Part shown: piece after piece, positions 49,923-58,761 of the stretch
How positions within the stretch are numbered: position 1 is the stretch's first letter
How the letters are laid out: each line of letters opens with the position of its first letter
Assembly (NCBI GenBank): GCA_023459495.1
Contig: JAEWTL010000013.1
Location: forward strand, 409,743 to 473,742
Reading direction: 5' to 3'
Origin: Bacillota bacterium
Lineage (GTDB): Bacteria; Bacillota; Clostridia; Christensenellales; SZUA-584
Length of the DNA: 64,000 nucleotides
The notes under the pieces: generated by a model
What the model saw: only the letters and a program-made list of their open reading frames with translations
Told to the model about the DNA's origin: nothing
The model's database searches: none
Position numbers and translations under genes: made by a program

Positions 49923-51440
49923 ATGGGGAATGAGAATAAACTGCTTGTAAGAATGGAGCATATTGAAAAAGAATTTCCCGGCGTTAAAGCACTGAAAGGC
50001 GTCAACTTTGATGTAAGAGCCGGAGAAGTTCATGCTCTTGTAGGGGAGAACGGTGCTGGAAAATCCACATTGATTAAAATATTGATGGGGGCGTATCCGG
50101 CTACGTCCGGCAAGATCTATCTTGAGGGTAAAGAGGCAACATATAAAAATCCCATGCAGGCGAAAAAATGTGGTCTGGGTGCTGTTTATCAGGATATTAC
50201 ACTGGCCCCGCACTTATCGGTCGCCGAGAACTTTTTCTTGGGAGAACTGCCCAGAAAACTAGGTATGGTTGATTGGAAAACGATATGCAGCATCACAAGC
50301 AAAACATTGAGTGATTTAAAAATAAATATCGATCCTAAGGTAAAGGTGAGGAATCTAACGGTAGGCCAACAGGAAATGGTGACGATTGCAAAAACCGTTC
50401 ATCAAAAAGCCAATGTTATTGTGTTTGATGAACCGACGGCACTTCTGGCTAATGAAGAGGTTAACCTTTTATTCGAACTTATCAAAACGCTGAAGTCAAG
50501 AAATTATGGGATTATCTATATATCCCACAGGTTAGAGGAGATCTTCGCAATCTGTGACCGCGTTACGGTTTTAAAGGATGGCAAGTATGTCAACACGCTC
50601 GATGTGAAAGATACGAATCAAGATGAGCTTGTCAAGCTTATGGTTGGGCGGGATATTCAGGACATGTATCATATCCAAAAAGGCAGCATAGGCGATACTG
50701 TTCTTAAGGTAAATAACCTTAGCCGGGCAGGGAAGTTTCAAAATATCAGCTTCGAACTAAAAAAGGGACAGATACTGGGCATGTTTGGTCTTGTTGGCGC
50801 CGGAAGAACAGAAGTCTGCAGAGCAGTTTTTGGTGCGGACCCATATGACAGCGGAGAGATTTATATTAACGGCAAGAAGGTCCATATCAAGACACCAATT
50901 GAAGGAATGAAAAATTCAATTGCCTTTTTAACCGAGGATAGAAAAAAGGACGGATTATGCCTGGGGCTGTCTGTAGAATTCAATACGAATATGGCGTCGT
51001 ATAAGATGATCTCCAAGAGCAGTCTGATAAACTTAAAAAGAGAAAAGGAACGTGCCGAAAAGTATATCAAGGCAATCAATATAAAAACGCCATCAACAAG
51101 ACAGCTGTGTAAAAATCTTTCTGGCGGCAATCAGCAAAAAGTGGTTATATCCAAGTGGATGTGCCGCGACAGCGAGATTTTTATTTTCGATGAACCGACA
51201 GTCGGCGTTGACGTGGGTGCCAAGGTGGAGATTTACAAGCTGATTGAAGAACTGATTCAGCAGGGAAAAGCAGTCATACTGATATCATCCTATCTGCCCG
51301 AAGTAATGGGTTTGTCCGATGAAATGATCGTGATGTCAGAAGGTAAACAGATGGCCATCTTGGATAAGACTGAATTCTATTATGAAGAAGGAAAGCTCAA
51401 CGAGGAGAAAGCGCTGAAGCTCGCATCCGGTCTTGCTTAA
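49923..51440 (+). CDS. Sugar ABC importer ATPase with two nucleotide-binding domains
   Basis: A 505-residue RbsA/MglA/XylG-type ATPase. The first domain has Walker A GENGAGKSTLIKILMG, a degenerate signature (LTVGQQEMVTIAK) and Walker B VIVFDEPTALL; the second has a degenerate Walker A (GLVGAGRTEV), the signature NLSGGNQQKVVISKW and Walker B IFIFDEPTVGVD. This asymmetry is normal for the family. It energises the permease encoded next. Confidence 0.92.
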   Translation: MGNENKLLVRMEHIEKEFPGVKALKGVNFDVRAGEVHALVGENGAGKSTLIKILMGAYPATSGKIYLEGKEATYKNPMQAKKCGLGAVYQDITLAPHLSVAENFFLGELPRKLGMVDWKTICSITSKTLSDLKINIDPKVKVRNLTVGQQEMVTIAKTVHQKANVIVFDEPTALLANEEVNLLFELIKTLKSRNYGIIYISHRLEEIFAICDRVTVLKDGKYVNTLDVKDTNQDELVKLMVGRDIQDMYHIQKGSIGDTVLKVNNLSRAGKFQNISFELKKGQILGMFGLVGAGRTEVCRAVFGADPYDSGEIYINGKKVHIKTPIEGMKNSIAFLTEDRKKDGLCLGLSVEFNTNMASYKMISKSSLINLKREKERAEKYIKAINIKTPSTRQLCKNLSGGNQQKVVISKWMCRDSEIFIFDEPTVGVDVGAKVEIYKLIEELIQQGKAVILISSYLPEVMGLSDEMIVMSEGKQMAILDKTEFYYEEGKLNEEKALKLASGLA

Positions 51441-51484
51441 GATTTATCATTATAATAGTAGGATAATGTAGGGAGGGACTCCAG

Positions 51485-52477
51485 ATGAACGGAGTAAAAA
51501 AGATTACCCAAAGACTAGGCGGATTCGGTATGCCGCTCATCATTCTTGTAATATTGGCGGTCATATTGTGGATAGGCACAGACTCTTTTATGACCTATGA
51601 GAACATTTTCAACCTTGCACGTGCGACCTCTGTCTACGGAATCGTCGCTATTGCGATGACATTTGTTATCATCACCGGCGGTATCGACTTATCGGTGGGC
51701 CCGAACGTCGGTCTGGCGGGTATGATCGTGGCTCTTCTGAACATTCAGAACGGCGTGAACATATGGCTGGCTATGGTAGTGGGTATAGCGGCGTGCGCGG
51801 TGGTTGGTTTATTCAACGGCGTTATGGTTTATGACGGCAAACTGCCTCCCTTCATCGCGACGCTGGGTACGCTGACCATCATTCGCGGCATTATTATGTT
51901 GATTTCCGGTGCGCGAAACATCACTGGTTTTGGCCCGGAGTTCCTTAATATCGCAAAAACAACTTGGGGTATAACCCGTACGGATGTAAATGGAGTGGCG
52001 ACAACCTACGGCGTGCCTCTGATGGCTTTCGTATGGCTTGTCGTGATATTGGCTGCTATCTTTATCGTCAGGAGGACGGTATTTGGCCGGAGCATATTTG
52101 CGGTGGGGTCCAACATGGAAGCAGCCAGACTGTCCGGTATTTCGGTAAGAAAAACCACTTACGGTGCCTACATATTCTCAGCCGTTTTGTGCGGCATCGG
52201 CGGCATACTGCTAACTTCACGTCTCGCAAGTGGCATCCCGACACTGGGCCAGGGCTACGAGCTGGACGCCATTGCGTCAGCGGTGGTAGGCGGGGCTTCC
52301 ATGTCTGGCGGCGAAGGTTCGGTGGGTGGTACCGTGGTCGGCGCTATACTGATTGCAACCATTCGCAACGGTGGCGTCTTGCTTGGACTGAATGGACAAA
52401 TCATTGAAATCGTAATCGGCTGCCTGATCGTTTTCGCGGTTCTTTTGGACAGCATGAGTAAGAGACGGACCAGATAA
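51485..52477 (+). CDS. Sugar ABC importer permease, RbsC-like
   Basis: A 330-residue membrane protein with about nine spans. The hallmark stretches are TFVIITGGIDLSVGPNVGLAG and ELDAIASAVVGGASMSGGEGSVGG, as in RbsC/AraH/XylH permeases. It forms the channel of the importer with the ATPase and the binding protein. GGAGG lies about seven bases before the ATG. Confidence 0.92.
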   Translation: MNGVKKITQRLGGFGMPLIILVILAVILWIGTDSFMTYENIFNLARATSVYGIVAIAMTFVIITGGIDLSVGPNVGLAGMIVALLNIQNGVNIWLAMVVGIAACAVVGLFNGVMVYDGKLPPFIATLGTLTIIRGIIMLISGARNITGFGPEFLNIAKTTWGITRTDVNGVATTYGVPLMAFVWLVVILAAIFIVRRTVFGRSIFAVGSNMEAARLSGISVRKTTYGAYIFSAVLCGIGGILLTSRLASGIPTLGQGYELDAIASAVVGGASMSGGEGSVGGTVVGAILIATIRNGGVLLGLNGQIIEIVIGCLIVFAVLLDSMSKRRTR

Positions 52478-52500
52478 ATTAATAGCGGAGGCGAGTTAAG

Positions 52501-52929
52501 ATGATAAAAGGTGAGATACTGAACGGGCAGCTGTTAGGTTTGCTTGGAAGCACCGGGCATGGTGACTGGATTGCTGTCAGCGATGCGGGGCTGTCTGTCC
52601 CGATGGATAAGGAATGCGTGGATCTGGCGTTGAAACCGGGTATACCAAGAATACTGGATGTCATCGGAACGATGGTAAATGCGATGGCGATCGAGAAGGC
52701 ATTCATTGCGGAAGAGATTGATACTCGCAGCCCCAATTATCACAAAAAGTTATTGGAAGTGCTGGCGCCGTCAGGATGCGAGATCGTATACGTTCCCCAC
52801 ATGGAACTTAAGAGCATGATCGAAGATAAAAATACGCGCGCGTGCGTCCGATCGGCTGAGTTTACGAGTTATTCCAGCGTGCTTTTGCAAGCAGGCGTCA
52901 CTTATGGCGGAGAAATGTCGGCTTTTTAA
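52501..52929 (+). CDS. RbsD/FucU-family sugar mutarotase 1
   Basis: A 142-residue D-ribose pyranase/fucose mutarotase family member. The catalytic His is in STGHGDWIAVSDAGLSVP and the C-terminal Tyr-x-Ser region is FTSYSSVLLQAGV. These enzymes speed interconversion of sugar pyranose/furanose or anomer forms after uptake. It follows the permease by 23 bases. A second member is encoded at 62808-63254. Confidence 0.88.
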   Translation: MIKGEILNGQLLGLLGSTGHGDWIAVSDAGLSVPMDKECVDLALKPGIPRILDVIGTMVNAMAIEKAFIAEEIDTRSPNYHKKLLEVLAPSGCEIVYVPHMELKSMIEDKNTRACVRSAEFTSYSSVLLQAGVTYGGEMSAF

Positions 52930-52953
52930 CAAGCCGGCATAAAGGAGCAGGAC

Positions 52954-53970
52954 ATGGTATCGACATTTCTGAAGGCGCCGTTTCAATTTGAACAAAGGGA
53001 TGTTCCCGTACCCCAAATTGGTCCGGACGACGTTCTGATCAAGGTCAAGGCTTGCGGTTTTTGCGGTCACGACATGATATTGGCCAAATACGCGGCAAAA
53101 GATTGGGAACCCTTTGGACATGAATTTTCCGGTGTCATAGAAAAGGCGGGTGCTAACGTACGGCATCTCTCTGTGGGCGATAAAGTCGTTCTCGAGACGT
53201 CCACGTTCAATCCGCTTTCTGCCAGCTCCCGTAATGGGCGCGTTGACCTGGATAAGGATATCATTAATTACATGGTTCCGCGTGAAAGCATGGGCTTCTC
53301 GGAATACACCGTGGCGCCTGCGTCGCTGTGTGTGAAATTCGATAAGATGAGCTTTGTGGAAGGCAGCATGATTGAACCTCTCGGCGTTGCGGTGGATATG
53401 CTCAAGGTCGCCGAGGTAAGCCTGAACGATGATGTGCTGGTTGTAGGAATCGGGCCGATCGGCCTGATGGCAGTGCAGTTGGCCAAAGCGGCCGGTGCAA
53501 GGAAGATCTACGCGGCCGGTCTATCGAAAGCGCCCAAGCGTGCAGAGCTTGCCAAAAAGTTCGGAGCGGATGAAGTCATCTTTACGGATATCGATGATAT
53601 CCGAACCTATTCGTTTGAACGCGGCGGGGTCGACAAAGTGCTGCTGACAGCACCGCCGGCACAGATTGAAGCATGTACGCACACGCTGAACATGGGCGGT
53701 ATCCTGTCGTTTATCGGCATCGCTTATGGTGAAGGTGTGATGGCCAGTTTCGACTCCAATCTGGTTCATCACAGAAAGATACAAATAAGGGCATCCGACG
53801 CGGTACCCGCTCTTTATTTCCCGATGTGTATCGATCTGGTGGAATCCGGAAAGGTGGATCTTAATTCGCTGGTATCGCATACGTTCCATCTGAAAGATAC
53901 CATTGCGTCGCTGAAAGCTTATATTGAAGATCCGAAGGTTGCTGTCAAGGCAGTTATGACGAACGAGTAA
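52954..53970 (+). CDS. Zinc-type medium-chain dehydrogenase 2
   Basis: A 338-residue polyol/sugar dehydrogenase. The catalytic zinc region is KACGFCGHDMILAKYAAKDW followed by FGHEFSGVIEKAG. The Rossmann motif is VLVVGIGPIGLMAVQLAK. The structural-zinc lobe lacks the four cysteines seen in the dehydrogenase at 1331-2353 (here TSTFNPLSASSRNGRVDL). It probably oxidises or reduces the imported sugar with NAD(P). It sits 24 bases after the mutarotase gene. Confidence 0.86.
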   Translation: MVSTFLKAPFQFEQRDVPVPQIGPDDVLIKVKACGFCGHDMILAKYAAKDWEPFGHEFSGVIEKAGANVRHLSVGDKVVLETSTFNPLSASSRNGRVDLDKDIINYMVPRESMGFSEYTVAPASLCVKFDKMSFVEGSMIEPLGVAVDMLKVAEVSLNDDVLVVGIGPIGLMAVQLAKAAGARKIYAAGLSKAPKRAELAKKFGADEVIFTDIDDIRTYSFERGGVDKVLLTAPPAQIEACTHTLNMGGILSFIGIAYGEGVMASFDSNLVHHRKIQIRASDAVPALYFPMCIDLVESGKVDLNSLVSHTFHLKDTIASLKAYIEDPKVAVKAVMTNE

Positions 53971-54023
53971 AGCTTATTATCTTGTTTGGGTGCCCCGATA
54001 TGGTCTCCTCCTTACAGGACATC

Positions 54024-54058
54024 GATTCCCGCAAAGCAGGGGCAGTTTTGCGGGAATC
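54024..54058 (+). terminator. Perfect 12-bp hairpin between the dehydrogenase and epimerase genes
   Basis: GATTCCCGCAAA (54024-54035) and TTTGCGGGAATC (54047-54058) pair perfectly. ATAAATACACATATATA follows, so there is no clean T-run. It may be a partial terminator or an RNA-processing site. Confidence 0.55.
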
Positions 54059-54132
54059 ATAAATACACATATATATAGGAATAAAGTTTGAAATGCATTT
54101 CGCAGGAGGGAACGGAAAGAAGGTGTCTGAAT

Positions 54133-54972
54133 ATGAAACTGGGTATTCATGCTTATGAATGGTGCAGCACATGGTCCAACGACACACTGGATATCATTGA
54201 TACAGTCCGGTCGCTGGGCCTTGATTTTATCGAGATCCCGCTGATGCGCCTAGACTTGTTTGATCCCAAGGCTGTTAAAGAAAGATTGGATGGCTTTGAA
54301 GTCACCACCTCAAACGTTCTGCTCGCTGACGATGTTGATATCACATCTTTTAATGAAGCAAGCAGGAAAAATGGTATTAAGTATCTGAAAGACTGCGTTA
54401 AAGCTACCGCTGATGCAGGTGCAAAGTCCTTTTCCGGCGTTATCTATTCGAAGTATATGAAGGAAGCCAAGTGCATGCCGAGTGAGCAGGAATGGGGATT
54501 CAGTGCGAACAGCCTGAAGGAAGTTGCCCGATATGCAGCCGACCTCGGCGTATCGATTGGTGTGGAGCCGGTAACGCGGTATGAATCCTATCTGCTAAAT
54601 ACCAGCGAACAAGCGGTTAAACTGTGCGAGATGATCGACGAACCCAACGCTTTTGTCCACCTGGACAGCTACCACATGAATGTCGAAGAAAAAAGCTTTT
54701 ATCAGGCGATCAAAACAGCGGGCAGCCGGATGAAGTATTTCCACATGTGTGAAAACGACCGCGGCATAGTAGGTACCGGTCATGTTGACTGGGATGGCGT
54801 ATTCCGTGCATTCAAAGAAATCGGCTTTGACAGTTATCTGGGCTTTGAAGGCTTCTCGGACTGCTCCGATAACATGAGCACCTGGGTATGGCGTAAGCTG
54901 GCTCCCGATGGTGAGACGTTTGTACGGGAGAGCGTCGCATTTGCCCGTAAGATGATGGAAAAATATCAATAG
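54133..54972 (+). CDS. Sugar phosphate isomerase/epimerase 3, TIM-barrel family
   Basis: A 279-residue AP-endonuclease-2 family TIM barrel related to ketose 3-epimerases. The start is ATG 54133; an in-frame Met 15 codons earlier lies upstream of the probable SD (AGAAGGTG). The metal residues fit Glu in GVEPVTRYESYLLNTSEQAV, Asp in FVHLDSYHMNVEE, His in MKYFHMCENDRG and Glu in YLGFEGFSD. The R-Y-E-x(4)-NT pattern is that of sugar epimerases. It belongs to the LacI-controlled cluster. Confidence 0.85.
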   Translation: MKLGIHAYEWCSTWSNDTLDIIDTVRSLGLDFIEIPLMRLDLFDPKAVKERLDGFEVTTSNVLLADDVDITSFNEASRKNGIKYLKDCVKATADAGAKSFSGVIYSKYMKEAKCMPSEQEWGFSANSLKEVARYAADLGVSIGVEPVTRYESYLLNTSEQAVKLCEMIDEPNAFVHLDSYHMNVEEKSFYQAIKTAGSRMKYFHMCENDRGIVGTGHVDWDGVFRAFKEIGFDSYLGFEGFSDCSDNMSTWVWRKLAPDGETFVRESVAFARKMMEKYQ

Positions 54973-55051
54973 TGTCTTAAACTTAATAAATTCACAGGCC
55001 GACATTAAATGCTATACGGTGAATGCTGGCAAGAGTTAACTGGAGAAAACG

Positions 55052-56575
55052 ATGACAAAGTATTTGATAGCCCACGACCTTGGCACCTCAGGCAACAAAG
55101 CGTCGCTGTTTACGACGGAGGGGCAATATATCGGGTCCACCATCAGCGAATACGATACGGACTATTTTAATTCAAATTGGGCTGAACAGAACCCTGAAGA
55201 CTGGTGGCGCGCCGTCTGTGAAACCAATAAGCTTCTGACGAAGAATATTGATATTAAGGATGTATTGGCGATCTGCTTCAGCGGGCAGATGATGGGCTGT
55301 GTATGCGTGGACCGGCAAGGGCAGGCGTTGCGCAAGGCTATCATATGGGCGGATATGCGCGCTACAAAGCAGGCGGAGCAGATTCTGAGCAAGATTGACA
55401 AGGACGTATTTTACCGGACCACCGGACACAAGTGCAGCTCCTCATATTCAATTGAGAAGCTGATGTGGGTGAGAGATAACGAGCCGGAGATATACCAAAG
55501 AACATACAAGACGCTTAACCCCAAGGATTACATTGTCTGTAGACTGACAGGAGAATACCTGACGGATTTTTCGGACGCATCAGGCACCAATGCTTTTGAC
55601 CTTAACACGTTCAAATGGTCTGAAAAGATACTGGATGCCGCGGGCATTGACATCGATAAGTTCCCCGAGGCTGTTCCCTCCACGCACATCGCGGGTGAGA
55701 TCAGCAAAAGCATATCCGCTGAATGCGGTCTCTATCCGGGGACGAAAGTGGTTATGGGCGGCGGAGACGGTATGTGCGCGTCGGTGGGCGCGGGCTCTGT
55801 CTCGCTTGGAAAGACATACAACTGTCTGGGCTCGTCCTCATGGATTGCGACGACGACCAAGGAGCCGATATATGATGAACAGTACCGTACGTTCAATTGG
55901 GCGCATCTGGTGCCCGGTTTCGTAGCCCCCTGCGGTACGATGCAAAGCGCAGGCGCATCGTTCAACTGGGTAAAGAACCAGATTTGTACGAGCGAAGTAG
56001 CGGAAGCGAAGCAGAAAGGCATTTCGCCTTATCAACTCATCAATGAAGAAATCGCTCAGTCTGTTATCGGGTCCAACGGGCTGATTTTTCTGCCTTACCT
56101 TATGGGAGAAAGAAGTCCTCGCTGGAACCCGGACGCCAAGGGTGCTTTCATTGGACTCAAGCTGGAACATAAGCGCGGCGATATTCTGAGAAGCGTGATC
56201 GAGGGTATTGCCTATAACCTTAATATCATACTTCAGGTTTTCAGTAACCGCATGGCTATTGATGAAATCACCGTTATCGGCGGAATGGCGAAAGGCAATA
56301 TTCAGCGTCGTATACTGTCGGATGTATTCAATACCAGATTGGTAACGCTCAACTATCTGGACGAAGCATCATCCATCGGTGCCGCGGTTTGTGCCGGCGT
56401 CGCGACAGGAGAACTGAAGAGCTTTTCTGAAGTGGATAAATTCAACAAAGCAGTGGCGCAGGACGATCCCATTGCTGAGAATGCAGCCATATATGCAAAA
56501 TACATGCCTGTGTTTGATAAATGCTATTCGTCCCTGGTTGATGTATATACAGACCTGACTGCGTTGGTCTTATAG
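55052..56575 (+). CDS. FGGY-family carbohydrate kinase 2
   Basis: A 507-residue kinase closely related to the one at 45007-46497: both start with AHDLGTSGNKASL and share WAEQNPEDWW. The phosphate motif and FSGQMMGCVCVDRQGQALRK, GGGDGMCASVGAGS and ITVIGGMAKGNIQRRILSDV regions are intact, so the gene should be active. Duplicated FGGY kinases in one cluster suggest two substrates or two steps. Confidence 0.88.
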   Translation: MTKYLIAHDLGTSGNKASLFTTEGQYIGSTISEYDTDYFNSNWAEQNPEDWWRAVCETNKLLTKNIDIKDVLAICFSGQMMGCVCVDRQGQALRKAIIWADMRATKQAEQILSKIDKDVFYRTTGHKCSSSYSIEKLMWVRDNEPEIYQRTYKTLNPKDYIVCRLTGEYLTDFSDASGTNAFDLNTFKWSEKILDAAGIDIDKFPEAVPSTHIAGEISKSISAECGLYPGTKVVMGGGDGMCASVGAGSVSLGKTYNCLGSSSWIATTTKEPIYDEQYRTFNWAHLVPGFVAPCGTMQSAGASFNWVKNQICTSEVAEAKQKGISPYQLINEEIAQSVIGSNGLIFLPYLMGERSPRWNPDAKGAFIGLKLEHKRGDILRSVIEGIAYNLNIILQVFSNRMAIDEITVIGGMAKGNIQRRILSDVFNTRLVTLNYLDEASSIGAAVCAGVATGELKSFSEVDKFNKAVAQDDPIAENAAIYAKYMPVFDKCYSSLVDVYTDLTALVL

Positions 56576-56722
56576 CAAGTTCCTCCTTGCATATGTGAAC
56601 AGGGCCTGGCGGGTGGGTATGATTGTTGGATTTGCAGGCCATACCCGCCTGTTCGCCTTGGGACTTAATGTGCCGTACTAAGTTAGTGAGAGTTCTCGCA
56701 ATTTAAAAAAGAGGATAAAGCG

Positions 56723-57700
56723 ATGCAATATAAGAAAGTGAAAATGATCAAAGAACCAATCTCAGCCATCGGTATCGGCTGCTGGAATTTCGGCGGAGAT
56801 TTTGACTCGTCGGATGATACGGTTTCTGATAAGATCGTCCACGCGGCCATCGCTCATGGCATTAATCTGTTTGATGTGGCTCCGGTATATGGTTGGACAC
56901 ATTCTGAAATCGTTTTGGGCAAAGCGCTGAAGGGCAAACGAGACAAGGTGCTGATTGCGTCCAAATGCGGCCTCACCTGGAACGAAAAGCACGAGACAAA
57001 GAACGACCTTTCAAAAAAGAACATATTGCGCGAGATCGATGAGAGCCTGACCCGGCTGCAGACGGATTATATCGACATCTATCAGCTGCATTGGCCGGAT
57101 CATGAGACGCCCATCGAGGAGACGGTAGAAGCGCTGCAAATCATCAAAAGCGCTGGAAAGATCAAATATATCGGCCTGTCAAACTTCTCATCCGCGGATG
57201 TGCAGACGTTCATGTCGATGATCGAGATCAACGCGCAGCAGTCGCTTTACAATATGCTGGAAAGGAATACGCTCTCATATCACGGCATTACGCTTGAATA
57301 CCGTACCGAAAAGGATGTTTTGCCTGTGGTGCGCAAAGAAGGCCAGGCATTTTTGCCCTACAGTCCTCTGTTTCAGGGGCTTCTCGCCGGAAAGTTCACG
57401 CTGGAGAATAAGTTCTCGGCTCGGGATATACGCAACGCGAACCCAAAGCTTTCGGGTGAAGCCTTCCTGGAATACTATGCGTGTTATGAAAAACTGAATG
57501 AGGTGGCAAAGCAGATCGGCAAGCCCATCAATGAGCTGGCGATCAACTGGCTGCGTCAGAAGGAAGAGGTCACCTGCATTATCGGAGGCGCTTCGTCCAT
57601 CGCGCAGCTCGATAAGAACGTGGAATCTGCCGAATGGGATATCCCGCGCGAGACGATGACGCAGATTGATGAGATCATCGCGCCATTTGAGGATAAGTAA
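56723..57700 (+). CDS. Aldo/keto reductase
   Basis: A 325-residue AKR of the NADPH-dependent TIM-barrel family. The catalytic tetrad is visible: Asp in NLFDVAPVYGW, Tyr in VYGWTHSEIVLGK, Lys in LIASKCGLTWN and His in DIYQLHWPDHETP. The C-terminal cofactor region is ECTC-like (KEEVTCIIGGASSIAQLDKN). It probably reduces a sugar aldehyde or ketone. It is one base from the kinase gene that follows. Confidence 0.88.
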   Translation: MQYKKVKMIKEPISAIGIGCWNFGGDFDSSDDTVSDKIVHAAIAHGINLFDVAPVYGWTHSEIVLGKALKGKRDKVLIASKCGLTWNEKHETKNDLSKKNILREIDESLTRLQTDYIDIYQLHWPDHETPIEETVEALQIIKSAGKIKYIGLSNFSSADVQTFMSMIEINAQQSLYNMLERNTLSYHGITLEYRTEKDVLPVVRKEGQAFLPYSPLFQGLLAGKFTLENKFSARDIRNANPKLSGEAFLEYYACYEKLNEVAKQIGKPINELAINWLRQKEEVTCIIGGASSIAQLDKNVESAEWDIPRETMTQIDEIIAPFEDK

Positions 57701-57701
57701 T

Positions 57702-58730
57702 ATGAAGATTGCAACTTTAGGAGAGATCATGCTTCGGCTGAAGAGTCCGGGGCAAGACCGCCTGTTCCAGACAAGCAGCCTTGAAGCAACGTTTGGCGGC
57801 GGGGAAGCCAATGTCGCGGTGTCTCTGGCGCAGTTTGGGATGGATGCCCGCTTTTTGACTGCATTGCCGGACAATGATATCGGGCAGGCGTGCCTGCGCG
57901 AGCTGCGGGGCTTCGGCGTGGACGTATCCCAGATTGTTTCTGTGCCGGGCGGACGGATGGGTATATACTTCCTGGAGGCCGGCGCGAACCAGCGGCCCAG
58001 TAAGGTTATTTATGACCGTGCCGACTCCGCCATCGCCACGCTGCCGTCCGACGGGATGGACTTTGAGAAAGCGCTCGCGGGCTGCGGTTGGCTGCATATC
58101 ACCGGCATTACGCCCGCCATCAGCGCCAGCGCGGCAAAGCTGGCGGAACAGGCGCTGATCACGGCAAAAGAGATGCAGATCACTGTCTCGTGTGATCTCA
58201 ATTACCGCAAAAACCTCTGGAAATATGGGATGTCGGCGCAGGAAGTGATGAAAGGCTTAATCCGTTATGTAGACGTAATCATTGCAAACGAAGAGGATTT
58301 CCAGAAATCGCTGGGCATCTTGTCGGATATATCGGTCGAGAGCGGAGAACTGAGCGTTGCAGCCTATAAGGATATCGCCGCCAGGGCAATGGCAGAGTAT
58401 CCGCAGGTGAACTATGTCGCGATCACAATGAGGGAATCCAAATCGGCGGATCACAACAATTGGTCGGCCTGCCTGTTTAACCGTGAAGACACCTTCGTAT
58501 CACGGAAGTATCAAATAACGGACATTGTGGACCGGGTGGGCGGCGGAGACAGCTTCGCAGCGGGCCTGATCTATGGCCTCAATACCTATGGCGAACCGCA
58601 GGCGGCGCTGGAGTTTGCTGTAGCGGCCAGCTGCCTGAAACACTCCATCAACGGCGACTACAACCGCGTAAGCGTGGCTGAGGTGGAATCGCTGATGAAA
58701 GGCGGCGGCTCCGGCCGGGTACAACGGTAG
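57702..58730 (+). CDS. PfkB-family sugar kinase, KdgK-like
   Basis: A 342-residue ribokinase-fold kinase. The GG substrate motif is FGGGEANVAVSLAQFG and the catalytic Asp is in DRVGGGDSFAAGLIYG. The sequence CDLNYRKNLWKY and NEEDFQKSLGI are typical of 2-keto-3-deoxygluconate or related sugar-acid kinases. The start is ATG 57702, one base after the AKR stop region. The substrate is not certain. Confidence 0.86.
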   Translation: MKIATLGEIMLRLKSPGQDRLFQTSSLEATFGGGEANVAVSLAQFGMDARFLTALPDNDIGQACLRELRGFGVDVSQIVSVPGGRMGIYFLEAGANQRPSKVIYDRADSAIATLPSDGMDFEKALAGCGWLHITGITPAISASAAKLAEQALITAKEMQITVSCDLNYRKNLWKYGMSAQEVMKGLIRYVDVIIANEEDFQKSLGILSDISVESGELSVAAYKDIAARAMAEYPQVNYVAITMRESKSADHNNWSACLFNREDTFVSRKYQITDIVDRVGGGDSFAAGLIYGLNTYGEPQAALEFAVAASCLKHSINGDYNRVSVAEVESLMKGGGSGRVQR

Positions 58731-58761
58731 GCCAAACGTGCAGTAAGAAAGTCAGGGTGAG

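Noticed and set aside
52501..52929. Truncated kinase or other enzyme at the mutarotase position
   Set aside because: The length and the GHGD catalytic motif fit a complete RbsD/FucU protein.
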